A DNA stretch of 43,701 nucleotides from IMG/VR virus record IMGVR_UViG_3300039191_000213, positions 1 to 43,701 of that record; one strand, 5' to 3'. This stretch comes from a virus. The position numbers and the translations under genes are program-made. The notes beneath the pieces are model-generated. The model did no database searches. It saw nothing but the letters and a program-made list of their open reading frames with translations, and was not told the origin of the DNA. The first letter of the stretch is position 1. The number at the start of each line of letters is the position of its first letter. Positions 34,457 through 41,267 of the stretch are shown piece by piece.

Positions 34457-34480
34457 AAAAAAAGCCCTCACGTGGAGGGC
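34457..34480 (-). terminator. tR'-like terminator ahead of the lysis genes
   Basis: On the minus strand GCCCTC and GAGGGC form a 6-bp stem around CACGT, followed by seven T. It lies about 80 nt after the predicted start of the leftward promoter (34558-34586) and 98 nt before the endolysin. With no gene in between, it would stop late transcription unless antitermination occurs. Confidence 0.75.
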
Positions 34481-34557
34481 AAAGGTGCGGGGTAGCAGAC
34501 CGCTGGGAATAGGGGTGGACTGCGGGCTGCTTCGGTAACTTTCACTAATTAGCCGAT

Positions 34558-34586
34558 AGGCTACTCCACAATCAGAAAGCTGTCAA
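34558..34586 (-). promoter_or_regulatory. Candidate late promoter (pR'-like)
   Basis: Minus strand: perfect -35 TTGACA (34586-34581), 17-nt spacer, and a weak -10 TAGCCT (34563-34558). It faces the tR'-like terminator and the whole late operon. A TAGCC-GATA-GGCTA inverted repeat overlaps the -10. Assigned by pattern; transcription start not shown. Confidence 0.5.
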
Positions 34587-34644
34587 TATATACTGGCTGG
34601 ATGGATTAACAGTTAAATAAATCAGTTTTGTGTGTAGATAACTG

Positions 34645-34672
34645 TTGCAGGGTTTAGTTATGTGTGTATAAT
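34645..34672 (+). promoter_or_regulatory. Sigma70 promoter of the two-gene rightward cassette
   Basis: TTGCAG (34645-34650) and a perfect TATAAT (34667-34672) are separated by 16 nt. An 8-bp inverted repeat, AACAGTTA (34608-34615) and TAACTGTT (34639-34646), touches the -35 and may be an operator. Confidence 0.7.
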
Positions 34673-34714
34673 AGTATCCATAGAGTAACAACAACCCAGA
34701 AAAAGGAAATCACC

Positions 34715-34963
34715 ATGACCACATTAACTATCAATACCCGCGACCACGGAACCGTTGAATTTTTCATGCAAGGCGCTGAAAGCGACGAATCCCGTTACGT
34801 GTATCTAGGCAACAGCACCCTCGGCAAGCAAATTTGTGCAGGCGGCTCTTTCGGCGGCGAAACCGTACGGGCCACGCCAGAAACATTTGAGCGTGAATGC
34901 CGCAAGTGGCACAAGCAGCATTTGGCGGAAATCAATTCTTACGGTGGCAACTATGGAAGTTAA
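34715..34963 (+). CDS. Hypothetical protein of the rightward cassette
   Basis: This is an 82-aa protein. ATG 34715 follows AAGGA at good spacing; the in-frame start at 34664 overlaps the promoter and is rejected. The sequence is polar, with short strands (TLTINTRDHGTVEFFMQ, SRYVYLGNSTLGKQICAGG) and a basic helix (TFERECRKWHKQHLAEIN). It resembles small host-modulating or 'moron' proteins but no family is known to me. It is the first gene behind the cassette's own sigma70-type promoter and overlaps the ribbon-helix-helix gene by 11 bp, so both are co-expressed, apparently also from the prophage. Confidence 0.65.
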   Translation: MTTLTINTRDHGTVEFFMQGAESDESRYVYLGNSTLGKQICAGGSFGGETVRATPETFERECRKWHKQHLAEINSYGGNYGS

Positions 34964-35126
34964 AATCAAAAAGCGCTCTAACCATCGGCCCAAGGAAATG
35001 GAGGGCGGCAAGCGTCGAAACGTTTACATCGACGAAGCAAGCTGGCTGCTGGCTCAAAAGTTAGGCGAGGGCAATGGCAGCGAAGGCATCCGCCACGCCC
35101 TCAGGATTGCGAGTGAAGCGGCTTAG
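34953..35126 (+). CDS. Ribbon-helix-helix small DNA-binding protein
   Basis: This is a 57-aa protein starting at ATG 34953, inside the end of the preceding gene. A basic head (VKIKKRSNHRPKEMEGG) is followed by one beta strand and two helices (KRRNVYIDEASWLLAQKLG, then SEGIRHALRIASEA), the ribbon-helix-helix plan of Arc/MetJ-type repressors and many antitoxins. It could autoregulate its promoter at the inverted repeat near the -35. Its stop codon lies in the loop of a terminator hairpin shared with the convergent Q-like gene. Confidence 0.65.
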   Translation: MEVKIKKRSNHRPKEMEGGKRRNVYIDEASWLLAQKLGEGNGSEGIRHALRIASEAA

Positions 35127-35137
35127 GCCGCTTTTTT
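35116..35137 (+). terminator. Terminator overlapping both convergent stop codons
   Basis: AAGCGGC (35116-35122) and GCCGCTT (35127-35133) form a perfect 7-bp stem with loop TTAG, followed on the plus strand by a T run (35132-35137). The loop contains TAG of the rightward gene (35124-35126) and, on the other strand, TAA of the leftward gene (35125-35123). Confidence 0.8.
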
Positions 35138-35620
35138 AAACCCCTCCTGACTTTCGGATAGCCAGCGTTCCATCCTCGTGTACCCGTCAACAATTCGCTG
35201 CCTGAACGTGCCCACTGTGCAGTCCAGCGTATCGGCGCATCGCTTGTCATCCCACAGTATCTCAATCCTGCGCTCTGGCACGAACGGATCAATCGCTACT
35301 TTGGTGCGTCCCCGGTACGTCTGATTGCATACCACGGCGTCGTGCTGTCGATCTGACAAGCTGCGCAGAATGTAGCAGGCCATGAGGTGCGTATCGCCGA
35401 ACTTCTTCATTCGGTCAATCTTGCCAGCCAACTTGCAGAATCCGCTGAACCCCGACGAGCGCGGGATCTCGCCACGGAAATCCACCAGCGCACCAATGAC
35501 GCTGCGTGACTCCCGCGCTATGTCGTCATTACCGGACATCGCGACATCGATGTACAGCTCAACGCACATCATTGCCTGCTGTCTCAGTATAAACTTCTGC
35601 TTTTTCTGGTCGTCCGCCAT
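35123..35620 (-). CDS. Q-like late regulator candidate
   Basis: This is a 165-aa protein. It is basic and helical, with a C-terminal sigma-like helix-turn-helix (DDKRCADTLDCTVGTFRQRI, then VDGYTRMERWL). The middle has a Leu/Arg-rich helix (HLMACYILRSLSDRQHDAVV). It is the last gene of the leftward early operon, immediately upstream of a promoter plus terminator ahead of the lysis genes, exactly where lambda Q lies. Lambdoid Q proteins are diverse and many have such a terminal helix-turn-helix. Antitermination of late transcription is therefore inferred from context and fold, not from a sequence match. Confidence 0.55.
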   Translation of the reverse strand: MADDQKKQKFILRQQAMMCVELYIDVAMSGNDDIARESRSVIGALVDFRGEIPRSSGFSGFCKLAGKIDRMKKFGDTHLMACYILRSLSDRQHDAVVCNQTYRGRTKVAIDPFVPERRIEILWDDKRCADTLDCTVGTFRQRIVDGYTRMERWLSESQEGFKKAA

Positions 35621-35622
35621 TC

Positions 35623-35886
35623 TTAGCCCCGCAATTTGTTAAAATACGCTCTGATTTCTTGCTCGTCGTCCTGCCCGCCCAGCCAAGCGTCCAATTCCGC
35701 CCGGCTTACATCACCCGCCTTAAACTCTGCCCACTTGCTACGCGCCACTATCTCAACCGGTATCGGCGCAAAGCCTTGGAACCGGTTGCCAAACCTATCG
35801 CGGCAGCTCCTTGACGCTTCTGCGATCGGCTCGCCGGTCAACATGGTGGCTCGCTTGTTGTCGATGATTGCGGTGAGCTGGATCAC
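35623..35886 (-). CDS. Hypothetical early protein
   Basis: This is an 87-aa protein ending two bases before the Q-like gene and starting in an ATGA overlap with its neighbour. It opens with a strand (MIQLTAIIDNKRATM), then a DRFGNRFQGFAPIPVEI segment, and a helical acidic end (SRAELDAWLGGQDDEQEIR). No motif is recognised. It belongs to the nin-like block of small genes. Function unknown. Confidence 0.65.
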   Translation of the reverse strand: MIQLTAIIDNKRATMLTGEPIAEASRSCRDRFGNRFQGFAPIPVEIVARSKWAEFKAGDVSRAELDAWLGGQDDEQEIRAYFNKLRG

Positions 35887-36155
35887 CCAAACTCGTCGGG
35901 CAAAGAATTTGTTGATTCTCTAGCTCTAGCCCAACATCCGCACTCATACTGGCGATAACCCCTTTGCTCTTTGAGCGTGTAATCCGATACTGAGTGGTCT
36001 CCTACTTGCCATTCTTGGTGCGTGTTGACTTTCTCGGCATTCCGTATCGGGGTTATGCTCGATATGCGGCGAGTGCATCCAGACTTACCTGTTTCGTGCG
36101 GATAGTGAGTAGCCTTTCCACAGCTACATAAATGTTCTTTATTGCAATTTTTCAT
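35883..36155 (-). CDS. Cys-rich small protein
   Basis: This is a 90-aa protein with CNKEHLCSCGK at the start (three Cys), one Cys in KSGCTRR, and a final YECGCW pair; a zinc site is likely. The middle is polar. It overlaps genes on both sides by ATGA. The third codon and the early Lys/Asn composition are a little more AT-rich than the neighbours, which hints at recent acquisition. I recognise no family. Confidence 0.6.
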   Translation of the reverse strand: MKNCNKEHLCSCGKATHYPHETGKSGCTRRISSITPIRNAEKVNTHQEWQVGDHSVSDYTLKEQRGYRQYECGCWARARESTNSLPDEFG

Positions 36156-36730
36156 CGCCCCAACTCCATAGCAACCATGCGACCACCGAAGTGATAGACC
36201 TTTTCCGAGTTCCGCAGCAACGTATCGCCAGGCTTCCCGTTACCAATCCGCATCTGGCCTTTGCGCCACAGCGCTTTAAACGCCTCACCCTCTTGAAAGG
36301 TCATCTGGAACAGCTCAATCAGATCCTCACACTCGGCGGAATACGGCTCAAGACGCTTCGGGCTGTTGATTCGCGCAATCCAGTAATCGTTATCGCTGCC
36401 TGATGAGTAGTGCTCACCCGTTGACCCGTTCTGCCCTATAGCGTCCATGCGCCGCTCGATCTTTTCCCACTCTTCATCTTCCTCCGGCGTCGAGAACGGG
36501 CTGCCCAGAAATCTCTCCACCACACCAATCATAGGCGCCAGGAGTTCATCGCGGGCGGCTTGCCATTGGGATCTGCTAAATGACTGCCGGCCGGCGCGCA
36601 GTTCTTTGTGGTCCAAGTTTACATAATGCACATATGAGGCTTTGCCGTTGTGCTTGGTGATTTTGTAATTGTCGTCATCCATTGCCCACTGCGGCTCGTT
36701 TATCGCCAGCCAGTAAAGATCCTGATTCAT
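36152..36730 (-). CDS. Hypothetical early protein (192 aa)
   Basis: ATG 36730 lies in an ATGA overlap with the ninG stop; an in-frame start at 36811 would lie inside ninG and is rejected. The protein opens MNQDLYWLAINEPQWAMDD, has basic-aromatic DNA-binding-like SFSRSQWQAARDEL, then acidic helices. A well-structured end follows (AECEDLIELFQMTFQEGEAF, then IGNGKPGDTLLRN). It lies in the nin-like region between ninG and the Cys-rich ORF. It may act in recombination or regulation, but no motif shows that. Confidence 0.6.
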   Translation of the reverse strand: MNQDLYWLAINEPQWAMDDDNYKITKHNGKASYVHYVNLDHKELRAGRQSFSRSQWQAARDELLAPMIGVVERFLGSPFSTPEEDEEWEKIERRMDAIGQNGSTGEHYSSGSDNDYWIARINSPKRLEPYSAECEDLIELFQMTFQEGEAFKALWRKGQMRIGNGKPGDTLLRNSEKVYHFGGRMVAMELGR

Positions 36731-37329
36731 GCCGCTTCCCTCTGCCGTTGAAGTTCCCGAAACTGCTCGTTCCATTCTTTCCGCAAATCCTCCATTTCCT
36801 GCCAGTACCACTTAACCGGTGCGGTTCTCGATTCGCAGTGTTCAATGATGTCCTTCGCTTCATGCTCACCAAACCGTTCAGCCAGGCCGCGCTTATAGCC
36901 CCTCGTGTTCTTGTTGCCGTCCAGATTCGCGCTTAGTGCCTGATTGCAGTACCGATTGCACTGTAGAAATGTATTTCGCCGGTCATACCGAAGGCCGGAC
37001 TGGGCACCAACGCTTTTGAAGTGGCCGCAACACCAGTCCATATTCTTCTTTCCGCACGATATGCACTCAGGTTCAAGGCCGCGTTCAGCGAACCACAGGA
37101 ACTCTTCCTGCACTCTAAGCCGGTTGAACGATGTCTTGCACTGCTCGTGCTGCCAAGGTAGGTGGCGGCGATTAAATTCCAGCCGCTCTTTTTTGGCCTG
37201 CTTGGTTTTCCTTTCTGCATCCTTAATTTTTTCTTTCTGCACATACTGCAAGGCACACGATGCACCGCAGGCAATCTGCAAGCTGTTGAACGGCTCAAAC
37301 GGACTCTTGCAAACCTTGCACTTTTTCAT
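36727..37329 (-). CDS. ninG: NinG-like recombination protein
   Basis: This is a 200-aa protein. ATG 37329 has GGAGGGAG upstream; the open frame to 37509 covers a different small gene. Residues 1-35 form a zinc finger (MKKCKVCKSPFEPFNS, then CGASCALQYV). The middle is basic (AERKTKQAKKERLEFNRRH). The second half has ECISCGKKNMDWCCGHFK and FLQCNRYCNQALSANLDGNK, with HNH-like spacing of Cys, His and Asn. This is the pattern of lambda NinG/Rap, a Holliday-junction structure-specific nuclease. It sits in a lambda-like nin block. Confidence 0.85.
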   Translation of the reverse strand: MKKCKVCKSPFEPFNSLQIACGASCALQYVQKEKIKDAERKTKQAKKERLEFNRRHLPWQHEQCKTSFNRLRVQEEFLWFAERGLEPECISCGKKNMDWCCGHFKSVGAQSGLRYDRRNTFLQCNRYCNQALSANLDGNKNTRGYKRGLAERFGEHEAKDIIEHCESRTAPVKWYWQEMEDLRKEWNEQFRELQRQREAA

Positions 37330-37502
37330 TCCGACTCCCTCCAGGCTTCGCGTATGTGCTCTTCCTTTGCCGCTCGCTCTTTTCTGCGCGTCAGCCACTT
37401 GTTGTAAGCCGTATAGCAGGCTCCGGCGCAAGGTCTGCGGCTCCACAGGTCTTGGCCTACGTGCTGATTTTTCTGATCGCGGTGGTGGCTGGCTCGGCTC
37501 AT
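37326..37502 (-). CDS. Small conserved-looking phage ORF (58 aa)
   Basis: This ORF is hidden in another frame upstream of ninG. It starts at ATG 37502 (ATGA overlap with the preceding gene) and ends in ATGA with ninG. The protein has HHRDQKNQHVGQDLWSRRPC, then AGACYTAYNKWLTRRKERAA, a basic helical sequence of the kind seen in short nin-region proteins. Two chained overlaps and a sensible composition make it real. Function unknown. Confidence 0.65.
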   Translation of the reverse strand: MSRASHHRDQKNQHVGQDLWSRRPCAGACYTAYNKWLTRRKERAAKEEHIREAWRESE

Positions 37503-37672
37503 TCCTCATCCCTCCCCGTACCCGCGTAATACCGAAAGCTCAAATCAACATGCTTGCCCCGCCGTATCTCCTCTTCGCTGACCTTGCCGCCTTTTGCCAG
37601 ATATTCAGCCGTTTTACGTGCAATTTCGGCCTGTTTTTGGCGGTTCTTGGTTTTGATCGTGGGTGTATTCAT
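37499..37672 (-). CDS. Small basic protein (57 aa)
   Basis: ATG 37672 lies in an ATGA overlap with the NinB-like gene; the longer open frame to 37915 lies inside that gene and is rejected. The sequence has a basic helix (KTKNRQKQAEIARKTAEYLA), then GGKVSEEEIRRGKHVDLSF and an acidic end. It could bind nucleic acid. It ends in ATGA with the next small gene. No family is recognised. Confidence 0.6.
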   Translation of the reverse strand: MNTPTIKTKNRQKQAEIARKTAEYLAKGGKVSEEEIRRGKHVDLSFRYYAGTGRDEE

Positions 37673-38112
37673 GATGCAGTCGCCTCTTTTGGAAACTCTA
37701 CAATCACGCCTTGCTGCGCGTAGCTCATCTGTATGTGCTCCAGGTATCGGGATAGCTGCGGCTTGGTCATGTTGCTGGTGACGGGCAGGTAGCGCATGGC
37801 GACCAGCTTCCGCTCGTAGCTCAGGTGATTTTTTATGGCCAAATCGTACATGCCGCGAAAGTCGGGATCTTCTGCCCGCAAGATCGGCACACCAAACCGC
37901 AACTTGCATTCGCACTTCACGTTTTCGGGCGTGTCGGCCATCTGTACAGCGATTTCGTTGTACCAGGCATGGGCAATAGAGTTTTGCGGGATGCTGCGCC
38001 CCATGCCTTCCTTGGTCGTTACTCGCAGAAATTTGTGCTGACGGTATGCTGCGTCGGTGTCGCGCATGTGCTTGCGCAGACTGGCTTCGGAGTTAATGAC
38101 GGTTTCGGTCAT
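37669..38112 (-). CDS. NinB-like recombination protein
   Basis: This is a 147-aa protein starting at ATG 38112 in an ATGA overlap. It has a core shared with phage NinB-type/DUF proteins: SIPQNSIAHAWYNEIAVQM, then ECKLRFGVPILRAED, and a C-terminus with MTKPQLSRYLEHIQMSYAQQ. NinB of lambda is a single-strand DNA-binding recombination helper (Orf). The order NinB-like, small ORFs, NinG equals the lambda nin region. Assignment is by pattern and context; another phage DUF with the same core is possible. Confidence 0.6.
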   Translation of the reverse strand: MTETVINSEASLRKHMRDTDAAYRQHKFLRVTTKEGMGRSIPQNSIAHAWYNEIAVQMADTPENVKCECKLRFGVPILRAEDPDFRGMYDLAIKNHLSYERKLVAMRYLPVTSNMTKPQLSRYLEHIQMSYAQQGVIVEFPKEATAS

Positions 38113-38249
38113 TTTTGCCCCCAGTCGGTCCATATCACCCAGATCACAGCCAGCGCCCACAGCCCTTGTGCTGGGTCGCCGTTTACCTCAAGTATTGCGG
38201 CACCAACGCACAGGCCAGCGAACGCAATACCTTCGCCAACGCCCTTCAT
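38109..38249 (-). CDS. Small membrane protein (46 aa)
   Basis: This short ORF (46 aa) begins at ATG 38249 and is chained by ATGA overlaps on both sides. It has two short hydrophobic segments (IAFAGLCVGAAIL and LWALAVIWVIW) and ends TDWGQK. It looks like a small inner-membrane peptide, a kind common in early phage operons. Function unknown. Confidence 0.6.
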   Translation of the reverse strand: MKGVGEGIAFAGLCVGAAILEVNGDPAQGLWALAVIWVIWTDWGQK

Positions 38250-38452
38250 GCTGCACTCTCCGGGTCCGGGTTATACCCGCCATGCGCAAGCTCATACTTC
38301 CCGCCTTTCACCGCCCGCACTTCGTCGTCTTGTATCAGCGCATAAACTTTTCGGCGGGTTGTTAGCTCGTCTGTGCCGATTATTAGCGCGATTTCTGGCA
38401 TCGACAGAGTTTGGCCGGCAAGTGCATAGAGAATCGTTTGTGCTGTGGTCAT
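38246..38452 (-). CDS. Small winged-helix DNA-binding protein
   Basis: This is a 68-aa protein with a helix-turn-helix (GQTLSMPEIALIIGTDELTT, then RRKVYALIQDDEVRAVKGG) and a beta wing. It resembles short MarR/ArsR-like or phage DNA-binding modules. ATGA overlaps join it to both neighbours. It may regulate the early operon. The target is unknown. Confidence 0.65.
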   Translation of the reverse strand: MTTAQTILYALAGQTLSMPEIALIIGTDELTTRRKVYALIQDDEVRAVKGGKYELAHGGYNPDPESAA

Positions 38453-38610
38453 TCTGTAAGCCCCCTCACGGCGTTTATTCGCTCACCTACCCACTCGCTC
38501 CACTTAACGTCGTTATGGTTAGCCAGCGGTGCGACACACGTCTTTAACGGGCATCCCTTGCATAGCGGGTGACTTTTGCAGTGATCTATCACGTCTTGCG
38601 GAATTTTCAT
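38449..38610 (-). CDS. Small Cys-rich protein (53 aa)
   Basis: This ORF is short and lies between two recognised small genes, sharing ATGA overlaps with both. It contains HCKSHPLCKGCPLKTC, four cysteines with zinc-finger-like spacing, then SEWVGERINAVRGLTE, a helix. It is likely a zinc-binding peptide of the nin-like block. Function unknown. Confidence 0.65.
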   Translation of the reverse strand: MKIPQDVIDHCKSHPLCKGCPLKTCVAPLANHNDVKWSEWVGERINAVRGLTE

Positions 38611-38792
38611 GCGCTATCTCCCACAACAAACGGAACTTCGACCTTTAGCCGCTTCTCCGGCTGGTGCCAGGTGTCGTGCGTCATCGGCTCAAGCGTCAAC
38701 TCAGGCCGGGTGCAGGCAATCATTTCGAGTTCTGCGGTGTGAATGCCGGCGTGAAGGGGTAAGCCTCGGGCGCAACCTGGGCAGGGGTTCAT
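38607..38792 (-). CDS. Small zinc-ribbon-like protein (61 aa)
   Basis: This ORF starts MNPCPGCARGLPLHAG, a CxxC half site, and continues with a Glu/Thr-rich polar middle and KRLKVEVPFVVGDSA. It overlaps the next gene by ATGA and follows the coiled-coil ORF by the same overlap. Composition is normal for a coding region. No family recognised. Confidence 0.55.
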   Translation of the reverse strand: MNPCPGCARGLPLHAGIHTAELEMIACTRPELTLEPMTHDTWHQPEKRLKVEVPFVVGDSA

Positions 38793-38959
38793 TTCCCACC
38801 TCCCGTATTCCGCAACAGCCGCATCACGCCAGCCTTGAAATGCTTCAGCTCGTCAATTTCCTGCTTTGCGTGCAGTAACTCTTTCAGCAGATCATCAGCG
38901 CGGGCTTGTGCGTCGTCGCGCTGCTCTGAGAGTTGTTTGATTGTTTGTGCGGTGGTCAT
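38789..38959 (-). CDS. Small coiled-coil protein (56 aa)
   Basis: ATG 38959 has AGGA seven bases upstream. The protein is nearly one helix (TIKQLSEQRDDAQARADDLL, then KELLHAKQEIDELKHF), ending in a Gly-rich tail. It overlaps both neighbours by ATGA. Short coiled coils of this type may dimerise; no function is known. Confidence 0.6.
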   Translation of the reverse strand: MTTAQTIKQLSEQRDDAQARADDLLKELLHAKQEIDELKHFKAGVMRLLRNTGGGK

Positions 38960-39237
38960 GCTGCAATCCTCCGGCTCATTTCTTCATACAGCGCATCCCG
39001 AATCACCCGGGGCATGTAATCAATCCGGTAGAGCCACAGCTGCTTGCCGTCACCCTGGGGGACGCTGTAGCAATCCGCGAGGCAGCCCAGCTTTCGGATG
39101 TCGCGGATTCGTGCGGTGATTTCGGTGTCTGTGCTGAAATTGGCCTTGCGGCGAATGGCTCCGGCTGTCATTGGGCCGGCGCCGTGCATGGCTCTTAACG
39201 CTCGGCCAAGGTTGGTTGTGCTTGCGGGTAGAGTCAT
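38956..39237 (-). CDS. Winged-helix-like early protein
   Basis: This is a 93-aa protein. Its N-terminal 50 residues fold as helix-turn-helix (LGRALRAMHGAGPMTAGAIR, then TEITARIRDIRKLGCL) with a following wing (CYSVPQGDGKQLWLYRI). The end is helical. Similar small proteins in early phage operons modulate replication or transcription. ATGA overlaps on both sides. No partner can be named. Confidence 0.6.
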   Translation of the reverse strand: MTLPASTTNLGRALRAMHGAGPMTAGAIRRKANFSTDTEITARIRDIRKLGCLADCYSVPQGDGKQLWLYRIDYMPRVIRDALYEEMSRRIAA

Positions 39238-39548
39238 ACCTCCACCCCCATTAGCTCAATCTCAACCCGAACCGCTGAAGGTGTCACCCCATGCCGATAA
39301 GCGGCCGCGGCCAGGGTGTTCCGGCGCTGAATCGTTAGCAGTCGCTGTTGCTCGCGTTTCAGGTCGAGAATTACCTGGCGTTCATCATCGGTGACCAGCC
39401 GTGTAGGTAGGCCGGCCCAAAGGCGCTCAACAACGCTGCGGTGAACTTCACACTTGCGGGCGATTTTGGTGTCGCTGCTGATCGGCTCGATTTCTTTGCG
39501 GGCCTGGCGTCCGTCGATTACGTCTTGTGCGGCTTGGCGTAGGCTCAT
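39234..39548 (-). CDS. Helix-turn-helix early protein
   Basis: This is a 104-aa protein with two possible helix-turn-helix units: SSDTKIARKCEVHRSVVERL at about 24-43 and AAAAYRHGVTPSAVRVEIE near the end. It overlaps the loader gene by ATGA. It may bind the phage origin or an operator. No family is recognised. Confidence 0.6.
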   Translation of the reverse strand: MSLRQAAQDVIDGRQARKEIEPISSDTKIARKCEVHRSVVERLWAGLPTRLVTDDERQVILDLKREQQRLLTIQRRNTLAAAAYRHGVTPSAVRVEIELMGVEV

Positions 39549-40393
39549 GACGCACCCCCAACACGGTATGATTTCCAGTCGAAGTCCAGCGCACGACCGC
39601 CGCCCTCGCGCAAACGGTCAACCACGCGCTCACCGACACACAAGGGCAGGTCTGCAACTTGCAGGTTGGTGATTAGTACGGTTGGCTTTTCGGCCAGGTA
39701 GCGAGCGTTTATGGCTTCGTATGCAACGGCTTGCTCAAAGCCGGTGAAGTTCTGCAAACCTACCTCGTCCAGCACCAGCAGGCGTGGCGCGGCAAAGTCG
39801 CTGTAAACGCTTTCTTCGGTGTAACCGGATTCCCTTGAGAACGAACCCTTCACTTCGCGCACAAGCTGCGCAAACGTCCAGTAATGGCATCCTTGGCCGG
39901 TAGCGCGGATTGTGTGAGCCAGTAGCGCACAGCCGAGGTGAGTCTTGCCGGTGCCGACTTTGCCCAGCAGAATCAATGAGCGCCCGCCGTGATCTTCGGA
40001 ACTGACCAATTCGGCGTATTCGCGCAACTTGCGCAAGTTATTGGCAGGCTTCTGGCTGCTGGCGTCAAAGTTTTCAAATGACTTGCCTTGGAAACGCTCG
40101 GGTATGCCGGAGTTTTTAACCTTGCCCTCGATGCGGTCCCGGTACATTTGCGCTTGGCGGTTGCGCTCTTCTTCGTCCTGCTTTTTTTTATAAGCAATGC
40201 GCGAACACTCAGGGCAGCCCTTCCAGCCTTCCGGCGCGTTTCTCTTGCCTGAGAAGTGAATATCAACGAAGTCGCCATGCTGGTCGCAGGTGCCTGGCTG
40301 ACGCTCGTCTACGCCGAACATGCGATCAAACGATGCTTCGCTAAACATTGGCTCTTTTGCTTCACCGCTTCTTTGCTCAGAAATTGGCTGCAT
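39545..40393 (-). CDS. DnaC-like helicase loader
   Basis: This is a 282-aa AAA+ ATPase. Cys pairs near residues 35-90 (CDQHGDF and GCPECSR) form a zinc site, then GIPERFQGKSFENF, the usual DnaC entry segment. Walker A is GKVGTGKT, Walker B LLVLDEVG, and sensor-like VLITNLQ follows. It would load the host DnaB helicase onto phage DNA. It overlaps the replisome organiser gene by 17 bp, as lambda P follows O. The first ATG (40393) is used; a second, MFSEASFDRM, is 15 codons later. Confidence 0.85.
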   Translation of the reverse strand: MQPISEQRSGEAKEPMFSEASFDRMFGVDERQPGTCDQHGDFVDIHFSGKRNAPEGWKGCPECSRIAYKKKQDEEERNRQAQMYRDRIEGKVKNSGIPERFQGKSFENFDASSQKPANNLRKLREYAELVSSEDHGGRSLILLGKVGTGKTHLGCALLAHTIRATGQGCHYWTFAQLVREVKGSFSRESGYTEESVYSDFAAPRLLVLDEVGLQNFTGFEQAVAYEAINARYLAEKPTVLITNLQVADLPLCVGERVVDRLREGGGRALDFDWKSYRVGGAS

Positions 40394-41267
40394 TATCAGC
40401 TACCCCCTCGATTAACCCTTTGCTGTAATCGCGATCTTCGAAACCGGCGTGGCGGCTTTGGACCGGATGAATTTCAGCGGTTGGCTTTTGGTTGTTCATC
40501 CAGTTATTCAGAAAGCGGGTCATGTCCTTCGGCGTCTTCTGCCTGGAAGGGTTGGCGATTAGCCAGAGGCGGGCTTTCTGAAGTTGGTGGGCAACGTCAA
40601 TTCTCGGGTAGGTGTTGCGAAGCTCTAAGGCAAACGATTCGTCTAGCTGGAATATTTCACCGCGCTTTGTCGGAAACTCAAGTGACGATTCAGCCTTTGC
40701 GCTTGGCGATTCGCCGGAAGGCGCTGAGCCTAAATCGTTCGGGCTGGCATCAGGTATCAGGTATCCGGAATCAGGAATCAGGGATAAGGAATCAGGAATC
40801 AGGGATAAGGAATCAGCAGGATCAGTTCCGTTCTGTGACGGTACTTGTTCCGTCTTTGTCGCGATCTTTCCCGAATCCTCTGTATCACCCTGTTTTATTG
40901 AGGCTTTTTCTTTTGGCTCTTTGCTCGCTTTTGACTCATCGAACACAGGAATATCACTGCCGCGAGTGATTTCATTCTTGTGCGGATTCTGGTGTTTTTT
41001 GAAGTTGCAGATGTGCATATAACGCGAACCGTTCTCGTCATACCTTTTAACGAAGCCGGACCGTTCCAGTTCCGTCACGAGCCCGTCAATGTCTACGTCG
41101 TCGTATGGGAGCGTTTGAACCTTCAGCTTTACCGGCTTGTATTCAAGGTTGCCGTTGTAGTCGGCCAGCATCCACGAATAGATGAAGACCAAGCGGGCGA
41201 GCGGGCTTGTTGCTGCCAACTCGTCGTTAGTGATTATTCCCGGCTTGATATTTCTTGATCTGGCCAT
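40377..41267 (-). CDS. Replisome organiser (DnaT/O-like)
   Basis: This is a 296-aa protein from ATG 41267, which overlaps the Rha-type stop (TAATG). The N-terminal winged-helix region (NIKPGIITNDELAATSPLAR, FIYSWMLADYNGNLEYK) is that of phage replisome organisers. Cys, His and Lys follow (MHICNFKKHQNPHKNE). A disordered middle with LSLIPDS repeats leads to a C-terminal loader-contact-like helix (TPKDMTRFLNNWMNNQ). It probably binds the origin and recruits the loader encoded just downstream. No origin iterons were identified; the internal 21-bp repeats might take that role. Confidence 0.8.
   Translation of the reverse strand: MARSRNIKPGIITNDELAATSPLARLVFIYSWMLADYNGNLEYKPVKLKVQTLPYDDVDIDGLVTELERSGFVKRYDENGSRYMHICNFKKHQNPHKNEITRGSDIPVFDESKASKEPKEKASIKQGDTEDSGKIATKTEQVPSQNGTDPADSLSLIPDSLSLIPDSGYLIPDASPNDLGSAPSGESPSAKAESSLEFPTKRGEIFQLDESFALELRNTYPRIDVAHQLQKARLWLIANPSRQKTPKDMTRFLNNWMNNQKPTAEIHPVQSRHAGFEDRDYSKGLIEGVADNAANF
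40768..40809 (-). repeat. Two tandem 21-bp repeats in the replisome organiser gene
   Basis: Two exact 21-bp units (40768-40788, 40789-40809) encode LSLIPDS twice; partial copies flank them on both sides (about 40748-40767 and 40810-40816). Iterons inside an O-like gene mark the origin in lambda, so this could be an origin; slippage alone is the alternative. Confidence 0.75.

Noticed and set aside
40256-40969. 237-codon rightward ORF over the replication genes
   Set aside because: It contains the tandem repeats read as an RNQESGI pattern, is antisense to two recognised genes and has no ribosome binding site.
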